From Rhodospirillales bacterium (lineage in GTDB: Bacteria > Pseudomonadota > Alphaproteobacteria > Reyranellales > Reyranellaceae), in contig CP064988.1 in the NCBI GenBank assembly GCA_016699855.1, forward strand, positions 5,236,501 to 5,300,500: 64,000 nucleotides of DNA. Reading direction: 5' to 3'. Positions 50,259-59,354 of the stretch are shown here, one piece after another (the stretch's first letter is position 1; every line of letters starts with the position of its first letter). The position numbers and the translations under genes were made by a program. The notes below the pieces were generated by a model. That model worked only from the letters and a program-made list of their open reading frames with translations. It had not been told where the DNA came from and did no database searches.

Positions 50259-51452
50259 GTGTTCAATCCACTGGATCCGGTGTTCATCGCCGATCCGTAC
50301 CCCGTCTACCATCAGCTCCGCGCGGCGGCGCCCGTGTGGAAATCACCGCTGGGGATGTGGGTGGCGACCCGCTACGAGGACGTCGCCTTCATCCTGCGCG
50401 ACAAGCGATTCGGCAAGGACTACGCCGGCAACATGCGCCGCCGCTACGGCGAGGCGGCGCCGAATGAGCCGGCCATCGCCAGCTTGGCCAAAACCATGCT
50501 GGTGCTCGATCCGCCCGACCACACGCGCCTGCGCGGGCTGGTGACCAAGGCGTTCACCGCCCGCCGGGTCGAGGAGATGCGGCCGCGCATCGCCGCCATC
50601 GTCGGCGCGCTGATCGACCGCGTCGCCGACAAGGGCGGGATGGACGTGATCTGGGATTTCGCCCACCGCCTGCCGGTGATCGTGATCTGCGACATGCTCG
50701 GGATCCCGGAGGAGGACCGCCAACAATTCTTCGACCAGTCCAAGGTCAACGGACGGCTGATCGATCCCGTGCCGATGACGCGCGAGGAGATGGATTCGGC
50801 GAACGCCAGCGGCGCCGCCATCGGCGCCTATTTCGACACGCTCTTCGAGCGCCGCCGGCGCGAGCCGACCGACGATCTGACGACCCAGCTCGTGCAGGCC
50901 GAGGAGGCGGGCGACCGACTCAGCGCCGAGGAGCTGCGCGCCAATGTCGGGCTGCTGTTCGCCGCCGGCCACGAGACCACCGCGAACCTGATCGGCAACG
51001 GCCTGCTGGCGCTGCAGCGCCATCCCGACCAGTGGGCGGCGATCAAGGCCGATCCGTCGTTGATCGCCAACGCGATCGACGAACTGCTGCGCTTCGACTC
51101 CTCGGTGCAGATGACGGGGCGCGTCGCGATGGACGACGTCGAGGTCGGCGGCGTGGCGCTGGAGAAGGGCGCCTCGGTGATCACCTTCCTCGGTGCCGCC
51201 AACCGCGATCCGGCGGTCTACGCCGATCCCGACCGGCTGGACGTGCGGCGGCAGAACATCCGGCCGCTGTCGTTCGGCGGCGGCATCCACCACTGTCTCG
51301 GCGCGCAGCTCGCCAAGATCGAAGCGCACGAGGCCTTCGCCGGACTGGTCCGGCGTTTGCCCGATCTGAAGGTCGGGGAGATCGAGGCGCCGAGCTGGCG
51401 GCGCAACTTCACCCTGCGCGGCCTGACGACCATGCCCGCGACCTGGGCCTGA
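50259..51452 (+). CDS. cytochrome P450, N-terminus uncertain
   Basis: Heme monooxygenase of about 397 aa. I-helix motif LFAAGHETTANL, ExxR region ELLRF, and heme-binding loop SFGGGIHHCLGAQLAKIE with the ligand near residue 346. Soluble, bacterial type, so it needs a ferredoxin partner, not seen here. As given, the frame starts at GTG 50259. An ATG at 50224 with GGAG upstream reads MPDTVTAPPRRP and would join in frame if one C were added near 50256, so a missing base is likely. It is divergent from the thiazoline hydrolase gene. Confidence 0.88.
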   Translation: MFNPLDPVFIADPYPVYHQLRAAAPVWKSPLGMWVATRYEDVAFILRDKRFGKDYAGNMRRRYGEAAPNEPAIASLAKTMLVLDPPDHTRLRGLVTKAFTARRVEEMRPRIAAIVGALIDRVADKGGMDVIWDFAHRLPVIVICDMLGIPEEDRQQFFDQSKVNGRLIDPVPMTREEMDSANASGAAIGAYFDTLFERRRREPTDDLTTQLVQAEEAGDRLSAEELRANVGLLFAAGHETTANLIGNGLLALQRHPDQWAAIKADPSLIANAIDELLRFDSSVQMTGRVAMDDVEVGGVALEKGASVITFLGAANRDPAVYADPDRLDVRRQNIRPLSFGGGIHHCLGAQLAKIEAHEAFAGLVRRLPDLKVGEIEAPSWRRNFTLRGLTTMPATWA

Positions 51453-51462
51453 GCGGGGGACG

Positions 51463-52476
51463 GTGTCAGGCCTCAATCCGATCGTCGTCGAACTCCACCG
51501 CGGCGCCGTGGTGGAGAGCCGGCATATCGGCGCCGGCGCGGTGATGCGCGCCGACGGCACGGTCGTCGAATCGTGGGGCGATATCGACGCGCTGGTCCTC
51601 GCACGCTCGGCGATCAAGCCGATCCAGGCGCTGCCGCTGGTCGAGAGCGGGGCGGCGGACCGCTTTGGGCTGACCGATATCCAGCTTTCGCTGGCCTGCG
51701 CGTCGCACAACGGCGAGGCGCGCCACGTCGAGGCGGTGCGGGCGTGGCTGACGAAAATCGTCCTGTCCGAGGCCGATCTCGAGTGCGGGGCGCACGCGCC
51801 GACGCGGCTGCCGATCTACGAGGCGTTCCTGAGGACCGGCGCGCCGCTGACGGCGGCGTTCAACAATTGCTCCGGCAAGCACACCGGATTTCTGACGACC
51901 GCCATGCATCTCGGCGAGCCGACCCGGGGATACATCACGGCGGCGCATCCCGTGCAGCGCCGCATCACCGCGATCTACGGCGAGCTGTCCGGCTGCGACC
52001 TCTCGGCCGCCCCGGCCGGCACCGACGGCTGCGGCATCCCCACGATCGGCGTGCCGCTGCGCGGCATGGCCCGCGCGATGGCCAACATGGCCGATCCGTC
52101 GCGCCTGCCGGAGGCGCGCGCCAAGGCCGCCATCCGCATCCGCGCGGCGATGAACGCGGAGCCATTCTTCATGGCCGGCACGGGACGCTTCTGCACCCGC
52201 ATCAACGGCGCCCTGCCGGGCATCGCACAGGTGAAGACCGGCGCCGAGGGCGTCTATTGCGGCATGCTGCCGACCCTCGGCGTCGGAGTGGCGCTGAAGA
52301 TGTGGGACGGGGCGGCGCGCGCCTCGGAGGTCGCGATGGCGACGATCCTGCGCCATCTCGGCGTGCTGTCGGCGGCGGAATTCGACGCGGCGGTCAACCC
52401 GCCGGTCCTCAACGTCGTCGGCCTGCGTGTGGGCGACATCCGGCCGGCGGCGTCGTGGCTCGGCGCGGCGTCGTAA
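51463..52476 (+). CDS. class 3 (Rhizobium etli-type) L-asparaginase
   Basis: Hydrolyses asparagine to aspartate and ammonia. The 337-aa protein has the residues reported for the R. etli ReAV enzyme, each one number higher: Ser49 and Lys52 (RSAIKPIQ, SxxK), Ser81 (ACASHNGE), and zinc ligands Cys136, Lys139 (NNCSGKH) and Cys190 (TDGCGIP). It does not belong to the bacterial types I or II. The start is GTG at 51463, ten bases after the P450 stop. The downstream RNA methyltransferase overlaps its end. Confidence 0.9.
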   Translation: MSGLNPIVVELHRGAVVESRHIGAGAVMRADGTVVESWGDIDALVLARSAIKPIQALPLVESGAADRFGLTDIQLSLACASHNGEARHVEAVRAWLTKIVLSEADLECGAHAPTRLPIYEAFLRTGAPLTAAFNNCSGKHTGFLTTAMHLGEPTRGYITAAHPVQRRITAIYGELSGCDLSAAPAGTDGCGIPTIGVPLRGMARAMANMADPSRLPEARAKAAIRIRAAMNAEPFFMAGTGRFCTRINGALPGIAQVKTGAEGVYCGMLPTLGVGVALKMWDGAARASEVAMATILRHLGVLSAAEFDAAVNPPVLNVVGLRVGDIRPAASWLGAAS

Positions 52477-53804
52477 GGCCCCGGCCGCGGCCGGCCGCCG
52501 AGCCCGCGACCGACGCTCCGGCCGTCACGCTCAGGATCGAGGGCGTCAACGCCGCCATGCTCGGCTGGGCGCCGGCGCCGGGCGATCCGACGGTGCGTCT
52601 CCACGTGCCCTACACGCTCGCCGGCGAGACCGTCGAGGCGCGTCCACGCCGCCACGCCGGCGCGCGCGCCGAGGCCGATCTGCTGCGCGTCATCGAGCCG
52701 TCGACGGCGAGGCGCGCGCCGATGTGCCGGCATTTCACGGTCTGCGGCGGCTGCGCGGCGCAGCACTGGCCGGATATGGACTACACCGCGTGGAAGGCGG
52801 CGGCGCCACTAACCGCGCTACGCGCCCACGGCATCGTCCCGGACGAGGTGCTGCCGCTGGCGCGCACGACGGCGGGCGGACGTCGCCGCGTCGATCTCAC
52901 CCTGCGGTGGTCGCGCGACGGCGTGCGCGCGGGGTTCGCGCGGCGCGGATCGCACGAGCTGGTCGATCTCGCGCAATGCCCCGTGCTCATGCCCAAGCTG
53001 GCCGCAATGGTCGCGCCGCTGCGTCTCGCCGCCGGACGGATGCTGCCGGCGGCCGGCGAGGCGGACGCGGTCGTCAATTGGACCGACAACGGCGCCGACG
53101 TCCTGATCGTGCCGGCCGACCGTCTGCCGCTCGATCTGGCAAGGCGCGAGGCGCTGGCGACCTTCGCCGAGACGGTCGACGCCGCCCGCGTCTCGTGGGG
53201 GACGCGACGCCAATCCGAGCCGGTCGTCGTGCGCCACCAACCGTCGCTCGCTTTCGGACGCGTCGCCGTGGAGCCGCCTCCGGGCGCGTTCCTCCAGGCC
53301 AGCGTCGCCGGCGAGATGGCGCTGCGCGACGCGGTACGGGCGTGGATCGGGCCGGCGCGGAAGCTGGTCGACCTCTACGCCGGGATCGGCACGCTGTCGC
53401 TCGGCCTGCTGCCGGGCTGCCGAGCGACTCTCTACGAGGGCGACCGCGCGGCCGTGGCGGCCGTGGAGGCGGGACTGCGCAAGGCCTCGCTGAACGGCGT
53501 GGCGACCGCCAACCTGCGCAACCTCGCCAGCGACCCGCTGGTCGCCGAGGAGCTCGACGCGTTCGACGCGGCGATCCTCGATCCGCCGCGCGCCGGCGCC
53601 GCCGCGCAGGCCGCCGAACTGGCGCGCAGCAGGATCCCCACCGTGGTCGCGGTGTCGTGCGATCCGCTCAGCTTCGCGCGCGACGCCAAAACGCTGGTCG
53701 ATGGTGGGTACCGGCTGGAAAGGCTCCTGCCGGTCGACCAGTTCCTATGGTCGCCGCACGTCGAGCTGGCGGCGCTGTTCCGCCGACCGCGACACGGGCG
53801 TTGA
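52455..53804 (+). CDS. TrmA/RumA-family RNA uracil-C5 methyltransferase
   Basis: SAM-dependent methyltransferase of about 449 aa. A [4Fe-4S] site is formed by CRHFTVCGGC and a later QCPVL. SAM motif I is VDLYAGIGTLSLGLL, then ILDPPRAGA and the catalytic cysteine VSCDP. The start is uncertain: GTG at 52455 is the best in-frame start I see, overlapping the asparaginase gene by 22 bases, and no TRAM-domain ATG lies further in. The target base (tRNA or 23S rRNA) cannot be told. Confidence 0.87.
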   Translation: MARRGVVRPRPRPAAEPATDAPAVTLRIEGVNAAMLGWAPAPGDPTVRLHVPYTLAGETVEARPRRHAGARAEADLLRVIEPSTARRAPMCRHFTVCGGCAAQHWPDMDYTAWKAAAPLTALRAHGIVPDEVLPLARTTAGGRRRVDLTLRWSRDGVRAGFARRGSHELVDLAQCPVLMPKLAAMVAPLRLAAGRMLPAAGEADAVVNWTDNGADVLIVPADRLPLDLARREALATFAETVDAARVSWGTRRQSEPVVVRHQPSLAFGRVAVEPPPGAFLQASVAGEMALRDAVRAWIGPARKLVDLYAGIGTLSLGLLPGCRATLYEGDRAAVAAVEAGLRKASLNGVATANLRNLASDPLVAEELDAFDAAILDPPRAGAAAQAAELARSRIPTVVAVSCDPLSFARDAKTLVDGGYRLERLLPVDQFLWSPHVELAALFRRPRHGR

Positions 53805-53813
53805 CGTTCGCGG

Positions 53814-55019
53814 CTATTCCGCCGCGGCGGGCCGCTGCACGGTGATCGAGCCCGGCCGGAAGCGGTCCTTGTGCGGCGTGGTGTCGATCTCGTCGAGCTG
53901 GATGTCGCCCGACAGCACCTTGCGCTTCCACGCCTGGTGCTCGGGCTCGGCGGCGTGGAACTCCGGCATGACCTCCTTGGCGAACAGCTCGAGGCTCTCG
54001 CAGATATGCGCGTGCGAGGTCTTGCCGGCCTGGTTGAGCAGGATGATCTGGTCGACGTTCGAGGTCTGGAACTTGCGCAGCTTGCGCCGGATCGTCTCCG
54101 GCGAGCCGATCAGACCGCCCTGGAGGGCGCGCGCGGCCTGCTCCGGGTTGGCCGCCTTCCACTTGTTGTACTCGTCCCACATGTTGACGGTGCCCGGCGC
54201 GGGGCGCTCGCGGTTCTTCGAGGCGCCGTAGAACTGCAGCGCGAACTGGAAGAAGGTGGCGCCATCGGCGCGGCGGCGCGCCTCCTCGTCGGTCTCCGCG
54301 CACATGAAGTAGCTGACGACCGCGATGTTCGGGTTCGTGTCGTACTCGCAGAGCTTGTCCTGCCGGCGGACGAAGGAGTTGTAGTAGGCGTGCACCCAGG
54401 CGTTGGCGGCGTCGGCGCTGAGGAACTGGAACGCCAGCGCGCCCATGCCGCGGCGGCCCGCCATCTCGATGGTCTCGAGCTGCGAGCAGGCGACCCACAG
54501 CGGCGGGTGCGGCTTCTGCACCGGCTTGGGCAGGACGTTGCGCAGCGGGAACTTGAAGTAGGGGCCGTCGTAGGAGCAGCCGCCGTCCTTGAACATCGGC
54601 ATGACGGCGCGCACGCCGTCCTCCCACACCGCGCGCTTCTCCTCCATCGTGCGGTCGAACGGCTCCAGCTCGGTGTAGCTGGCGCTCTCGCCCATGCCGA
54701 ACTCGACCCTGCCGTCGCTCAGCAGGTCGAGGGTGGCGATGCGCTCGGCCACGCGGGCGGGGTGGTTGGTGGTGAGCTGGAAGATGCCGTGGCCCAGGCG
54801 GATGCGCTTGGTGCGCTGGCTGGCCGCCGCCAGCAGCATCTCCGGCGCCGGCGAGTGCGAGTACTCCTCGAGGAAGTGGTGCTCCACCTGCCACGCGTGG
54901 TCGTAGCCGAGGCGGTCGGCCAGCTCGATCTGGGCGAGCGCGTTCTGGTAGAGCTTGCGCTCGTCGTCCGGACCCCATGGGCGCGGCAGCTGCAACTCGT
55001 AGAAAATGCCGAACTTCAT
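53814..55019 (-). CDS. LLM-class flavin-dependent oxidoreductase
   Basis: Luciferase-like monooxygenase of 401 aa. N-terminal KFGIFYELQLPRPWG, then AWQVEHHFLEEYSHSPAPEM, RLGHGIFQLTTNHPARVAER and GRVEFGMGESASYTELEPFD are typical of the family. It would use FMN or F420 and oxygen; substrate is unknown. The ATG at 55017-55019 is preceded by GGAGG; longer frames reach into the divergent SDR gene and are rejected. It converges with the RNA methyltransferase nine bases apart. Confidence 0.88.
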   Translation of the reverse strand: MKFGIFYELQLPRPWGPDDERKLYQNALAQIELADRLGYDHAWQVEHHFLEEYSHSPAPEMLLAAASQRTKRIRLGHGIFQLTTNHPARVAERIATLDLLSDGRVEFGMGESASYTELEPFDRTMEEKRAVWEDGVRAVMPMFKDGGCSYDGPYFKFPLRNVLPKPVQKPHPPLWVACSQLETIEMAGRRGMGALAFQFLSADAANAWVHAYYNSFVRRQDKLCEYDTNPNIAVVSYFMCAETDEEARRRADGATFFQFALQFYGASKNRERPAPGTVNMWDEYNKWKAANPEQAARALQGGLIGSPETIRRKLRKFQTSNVDQIILLNQAGKTSHAHICESLELFAKEVMPEFHAAEPEHQAWKRKVLSGDIQLDEIDTTPHKDRFRPGSITVQRPAAAE

Positions 55020-55206
55020 GGTGTCCTCCGCTTCCGCCCGCTTCGCTCCAGCGGCGATCTGAACGCGAAACGCCGCCGCCGGCAACCACCGGGCGGCCTC
55101 CTCGGCCCGCTGCGCGGCCATTCCTTCCGCATGCCGGTACGCTTGTGCGCGACGTCGCCGCGTCGCTATGGTGCGGTCGCGAAAACACACGGAGCGGAGG
55201 AAGCGG

Positions 55207-55977
55207 ATGTCGATGTTCGATCTGACGGGCAAGGTCGCCGTCGTCACGGGCGGAAGCCGCGGCATCGGCCGCTCGATCTGCGAGCAGATGGCGATCCAGG
55301 GCGCGAAGGTCGTGGTGTCGAGCCGCAAGCTGCCCGCCTGCGAGGAGGTCGTCCAGGGGATCAAGGCGCGGGGCGGCGAGGCGACGGCGGTGGCCGCCAG
55401 CATCTCCGACAAGGCCCAGCTCGAGAACCTGATCGCGCAGGCGCGCAAGGCCTACGGCAGGATCGACATCCTGGTCTGCAACGCCGCCAGCAATCCCTAT
55501 TTCGGACCGCTCACCGGGCTGAAGGAGGACGTCTTCCAGAAGATCATGATGAACAACGTCATGAGCAACCTGTGGCTCGCCAACATGGTGTGCCCGGAGA
55601 TGGCGGAGCGGAAGGACGGGGTCGTGATCGTCGTGTCCTCGATCGGCGCGCTGACCGCGTCGCTCCACATCGCCGCCTACAACATGTCCAAGGCCGCCGA
55701 CCTGTCGCTGGTGAAGTCGCTGGCGGCGGAATGGGGGCCGAGCAACATCCGCGTCAACGCCATCGCGCCGGGCCTGATCAAGACCGACTTCGCCAAGGCG
55801 CTGTGGGACAACCCGGAGATCCGCGCCAACTCGGAGCGCCGCGCGGCGCTGCGGCGCATCGGCGAGCCGGACGAGATCGGCGGCGTCGCCTGCTTCCTCG
55901 CCTCCAAGGCCGGCGCCTTCGTCACGGCGCAGATGATCGTCGCCGACGGCGGCGTGATCGGGGTCGGCGGCGGCTGA
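55207..55977 (+). CDS. short-chain dehydrogenase/reductase
   Basis: NAD(P)-dependent oxidoreductase of 256 aa. Cofactor motif VVTGGSRGIGRSICEQM, then VCNAASNPYFG, and the catalytic Ser-Tyr-Lys in VSSIGALTASLHIAAYNMSK. The ATG at 55207 fits the SDR start. It opens a same-strand run of four oxidative enzymes (SDR, MDR, acyl-CoA-dehydrogenase-like, GH-A-like) and is divergent from the LLM enzyme. Confidence 0.9.
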   Translation: MSMFDLTGKVAVVTGGSRGIGRSICEQMAIQGAKVVVSSRKLPACEEVVQGIKARGGEATAVAASISDKAQLENLIAQARKAYGRIDILVCNAASNPYFGPLTGLKEDVFQKIMMNNVMSNLWLANMVCPEMAERKDGVVIVVSSIGALTASLHIAAYNMSKAADLSLVKSLAAEWGPSNIRVNAIAPGLIKTDFAKALWDNPEIRANSERRAALRRIGEPDEIGGVACFLASKAGAFVTAQMIVADGGVIGVGGG

Positions 55978-55990
55978 GTCCGTCGATCCG

Positions 55991-57004
55991 ATGGACTCCC
56001 GCCACGTCGTCCTCGCGCGCCGGCCGGACGGCGTCCCCGTGCCGGAGGATTTCCGGGTCGAGCGGCGCGCGCTGCCGCCGCTCGCGGATGGACGGGTGCT
56101 GGTCGAGGTGCTCTACGCTACCGCCAATCCCGGCAGCCGCAACCGGCTCGGCGGCGCGGCCAGCTACGCCCGCGGGATGGAGATCGGCGAGACGATGGAG
56201 GGGCCGGCGGTCGGTCGTGTCGTTGAGTCGCGCAACGCCGCGTTCGCGCCCGGCGACCTGCTGTCGGGGCCGTTCGGCTGGGCCGAGCACGTCCAGATCA
56301 GCGGCCGCGGCGTCACCCGCGTTCCGGCCGACACGCCGTCGCTGAGCGCCTGGGCTGGCATCCTCTCGATCCCCGGTCTCACGGCCTATTTCGGCCTGCT
56401 CGACGTGGGCGCGGCCAAACCCGGCGAGACGGTCCTGGTGTCATCGGCCGCCGGACCGGTCGGCGCGACCGCCGGGCAGATCGGGAGGATCACGGGCTGC
56501 CGCGTCATCGGCATCGCCAGCGGCGCCGGCAAGCGACGCTTGTTGGTCGACGAGGCCGGTTTCGACGCGGTGATCGACCGCCGCGCCGGCGAGCCCGTGG
56601 AGTCGCTGGCGGCGCGGATCGCGGAGGCCGCGCCGGAAGGCGTCGACGTCTATTTCGACAACGTCGGCGGACCGACCCTCGACGCCGCGATCGCCAGCCT
56701 GCGGCCGCGCGGCCGCGTCGTCGTCTGCGGCCAGTTGTCGGACTACAACGCCGCCGGCGAGCGCCACGGCACGCGCCGCGTCTACGACTTCATCGGCAAG
56801 CGGCTGCGGATGGAGGGTCTCGTCGTGTTCGACTACGCCGGCCGCTACGGCGAGGCGCTGGACGCGATGACGGGTTGGATCCGCGACGGCCGCTTGAAAT
56901 TCCGCGAGCACGTGGTCGAGGGGATCGAGGCGCTGCCGGCGCTGTTCTGCGCCCAGATGCGCGGCGAGATCTTCGGGCGCCCGCTGGCGCGTCTCGCGCG
57001 CTGA
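55991..57004 (+). CDS. zinc-free MDR-family NADP oxidoreductase
   Basis: Protein of 337 aa in the medium-chain dehydrogenase superfamily, leukotriene B4 12-hydroxydehydrogenase/double-bond reductase type. The family end MDSRHVVLARRPDGVPVPED, then VSSAAGPVGATAGQIGRITG (NADP site) and VDVYFDNVGGPTLDAAI are visible. No zinc-ligand cysteines of alcohol dehydrogenases are present. Such enzymes reduce conjugated double bonds; the substrate is unknown. Confidence 0.88.
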   Translation: MDSRHVVLARRPDGVPVPEDFRVERRALPPLADGRVLVEVLYATANPGSRNRLGGAASYARGMEIGETMEGPAVGRVVESRNAAFAPGDLLSGPFGWAEHVQISGRGVTRVPADTPSLSAWAGILSIPGLTAYFGLLDVGAAKPGETVLVSSAAGPVGATAGQIGRITGCRVIGIASGAGKRRLLVDEAGFDAVIDRRAGEPVESLAARIAEAAPEGVDVYFDNVGGPTLDAAIASLRPRGRVVVCGQLSDYNAAGERHGTRRVYDFIGKRLRMEGLVVFDYAGRYGEALDAMTGWIRDGRLKFREHVVEGIEALPALFCAQMRGEIFGRPLARLAR

Positions 57005-57025
57005 TATCACCAAGGAAACGATGCG

Positions 57026-58189
57026 ATGACCGTGTGGCCCGACCATCCCGTGCTCGACCGGCTGCGGCCGCTGCTGCCAGGCATCGCCGCGCGCGCCGAC
57101 GAGATCGAGGCGGCGCGCCGGCTGCCCGCCGACCTCGCGCGGACGCTGATCGGCACCAAGGTCTTCAAGCTGTGCGTGCCCAAGGCCGTCGGCGGCGAGG
57201 AGGCGCATCCATTGGTGCTCATGCAGGCGATCGAGGAGACGGCCGCCGCCGACGGCTCGGCCGGCTGGAACGTCGCCATCGGCGCCAGCTCCGGCAGCAC
57301 GGCGGCCTATCTCGCGCCCGATGTCGCGCGGCTCATCCATGGCGCGCCGGAGGCGGTCACCGGCGGCATCTTCGCGCCGCGCGGCAAGGCGGTCCGCGAG
57401 GGCGACGGCTACCGCGTCACCGGCCACTGGCAGTGGGCCAGCGGCAGCCCGCATTGCGCGTGGATCAAGGGCGGCTGCGTCGCCTACGAGGACGGCAAAC
57501 CGCGCCTCATCCGCGACGGCGTCCCCGAGGTTCTGACGGTCTATTTCCCGCGCGATAAGATCGAGTTCGTCGACAACTGGTACACGTCCGGGCTCTGCGG
57601 CACCGCGTCCTGCGACATCAAGGTGACGGACGTGTTCGTGCCGGCCGCCCACACGATCTCGCTGACCCGGGACAAGCCTCGGGTGGAAGCGCCGCTCTAC
57701 GTGTTCCCGATGTTCGGCCTGCTCGGCATGATCTGCGCCATGACGTCGCTCGGGATCGCGCGGGGCGCGATCACGGACATCGTCGAGCTGGCCGGCGCCA
57801 AGAAGCCGACCCTCAGCAACCGCGCGCTTGCGGAGCGCGGCGCGACCCAGGGCGACATCGCGCGGGCCGAGGCGATCCTCCGCGGCGCCCGCGCCTTCAT
57901 GGTGGAGGCGATCCTCGACGCCTGGGCCGAGGCGGAGGCCGGCGCGATCAGCGTCGCGAGGCGCGCCGCGCTGCGCCTGGCCGCGACCCACGCGGCCAAC
58001 GAGTCGGCGCGGGTCGTCGACATCTGCTACACGCTCGGTGGCGGCACCGCGGTGTACCGCAACAGCCCGCTGCAGCGGCGCTTCCGCGACGCCCACGTCA
58101 TCACGCAGCACATGATGGTGGCGCCGCCGAGCTACGAGCTGGCCGGCCGGGTCCTCCTCGGCCTGCCGACCGATCCGAGCATGATCTAG
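57026..58189 (+). CDS. acyl-CoA dehydrogenase-like flavin monooxygenase
   Basis: Flavoprotein of 387 aa. The helical N-terminal domain (RRLPADLARTLIGTKVFKLC and GGEEAHPLVLMQAIEETAAA) and middle beta domain (GYRVTGHWQWASGSPHCAW) match the acyl-CoA dehydrogenase fold. The C-terminal helical part (ARRAALRLAATHAANESARV, LGGGTAVYRNSPLQRRFRDA) is of the acyl-CoA_dh_2 type found in reduced-flavin monooxygenases such as HsaA and DszC. The catalytic Glu of dehydrogenases was not identified, so hydroxylation is more likely. Reductase partner unknown. Confidence 0.8.
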   Translation: MTVWPDHPVLDRLRPLLPGIAARADEIEAARRLPADLARTLIGTKVFKLCVPKAVGGEEAHPLVLMQAIEETAAADGSAGWNVAIGASSGSTAAYLAPDVARLIHGAPEAVTGGIFAPRGKAVREGDGYRVTGHWQWASGSPHCAWIKGGCVAYEDGKPRLIRDGVPEVLTVYFPRDKIEFVDNWYTSGLCGTASCDIKVTDVFVPAAHTISLTRDKPRVEAPLYVFPMFGLLGMICAMTSLGIARGAITDIVELAGAKKPTLSNRALAERGATQGDIARAEAILRGARAFMVEAILDAWAEAEAGAISVARRAALRLAATHAANESARVVDICYTLGGGTAVYRNSPLQRRFRDAHVITQHMMVAPPSYELAGRVLLGLPTDPSMI

Positions 58190-58205
58190 ACGGGGAGGGC
58201 GGAGC

Positions 58206-59246
58206 ATGACGGGCCGCACCACGATTGGAATCACCGGCGACGGCTTCACGATCGACGGCCGGCCGACCTACGAGGGCCGCCGCTGGGGCGCGCGCAAGAT
58301 CGAGGGCCTGCTGCTCAACTCGCGGATGGCCAACGCGGTGATCGACGACGTGAACCCCGCCACCCGGGGCGTCTGGGCGTACGCCGACGGACCATGGGAC
58401 GCGGACCGCAGCACGCGCGAGTTCGTCGCGGCGCTGCCGTCCTACCGGGCGCACGGGCTGCTGGCCGTGAGCGTCAACCTGCAGGGCGGCAGCCCGCAGG
58501 GCTACAGTTGGAACCACCCGTGGGTCACGACCGGCTTCGCGGCCGACGGCGCGTTGAAGCCGGACTACGCGCGGCGGATTCTCGACGTGCTCCGCGCGAC
58601 CGACGCGCTCGGCATGGCGGTGATCCTCGGCTGCTTCTACGGCCGGCAGACCGGGCACCTCGCGGACGAGGCCGCCTGCCTGCGGGCCGTCGACGAGGTC
58701 GTCGAGCTGCTCGTCGCGCAGGATTGCCGCAACGCGCTGATCGAGATCGGCAACGAGGTCGACCTTCCATGGTTCGCGCACGACGTGATCGCCGCGTCGC
58801 GCGGGCACGAGATGATCAAGCGCGTGAAGGAGCGGTCGAGCGGCCGCTTGCGGACGCCCGCCGGCCGCCTGCTGGCCAGCACCAGCTTCGCCGGCGGCGC
58901 CGCGCCGCCCGACAACGTCGTCGCCGAGGCGGACTACCTGCTCCTGCACGGCAACCACGTCGAGAGCCCGGAGGGGATCCGGCGCATGGTGCGCGAGACC
59001 CGCGCGCGGGCGACGTACCGCGGCCAGCCCGTCGCGTTCAACGAGGACGACCACTACGATTTCCACCTGCCCGACAACAACATGCGCGCGGCGGTGGATT
59101 CATACGCGAGCTGGGGCTTCTTCGACTACCGCCGGATCCCTGAGAAGTACCCCGACGGCTTCCAGTCGCTGCCGGTCGACTGGGGCATCAACTCCTTCCG
59201 CAAGCGCGCGTTCTTCGGCTACCTGAAGGAGATCACCGGCGTCTGA
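58206..59246 (+). CDS. glycoside hydrolase clan GH-A-like barrel protein
   Basis: Cytoplasmic 346-aa protein with no signal peptide. The sequence has a TIM-barrel pattern and a pair of glutamates placed as in clan GH-A retaining hydrolases: Glu184 in IEIGNEVDL (acid/base after Asn) and Glu280 in VAFNEDDHYDF (nucleophile strand). No GH family could be named. The lack of export suggests an intracellular sugar conjugate or a non-hydrolytic role. It ends the run SDR-MDR-monooxygenase. GGAGG upstream of the ATG at 58206. Confidence 0.6.
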   Translation: MTGRTTIGITGDGFTIDGRPTYEGRRWGARKIEGLLLNSRMANAVIDDVNPATRGVWAYADGPWDADRSTREFVAALPSYRAHGLLAVSVNLQGGSPQGYSWNHPWVTTGFAADGALKPDYARRILDVLRATDALGMAVILGCFYGRQTGHLADEAACLRAVDEVVELLVAQDCRNALIEIGNEVDLPWFAHDVIAASRGHEMIKRVKERSSGRLRTPAGRLLASTSFAGGAAPPDNVVAEADYLLLHGNHVESPEGIRRMVRETRARATYRGQPVAFNEDDHYDFHLPDNNMRAAVDSYASWGFFDYRRIPEKYPDGFQSLPVDWGINSFRKRAFFGYLKEITGV

Positions 59247-59251
59247 TTCGC

Positions 59252-59332
59252 GCCTGCCTGTCATCCCGAGCGCGGCGAGGGATGCACGGGTGGCGTCTGG
59301 ATCCCTCGCCGCGCTCGGGATGACAGGCAGGC
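59252..59332. repeat. perfect 32-bp inverted repeat, GTCATCCC-type, copy 4
   Basis: The arm at 59252-59283 (GCCTGCCTGTCATCCCGAGC onward) is repeated as its exact complement at 59301-59332, around a 17-base loop. This is the largest and cleanest copy of the family. It lies between the convergent GH-like and lipid-kinase genes, six bases after the first stop. Confidence 0.85.
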
Positions 59333-59354
59333 GTGGAGTTTCGAGCCGCTCCCT

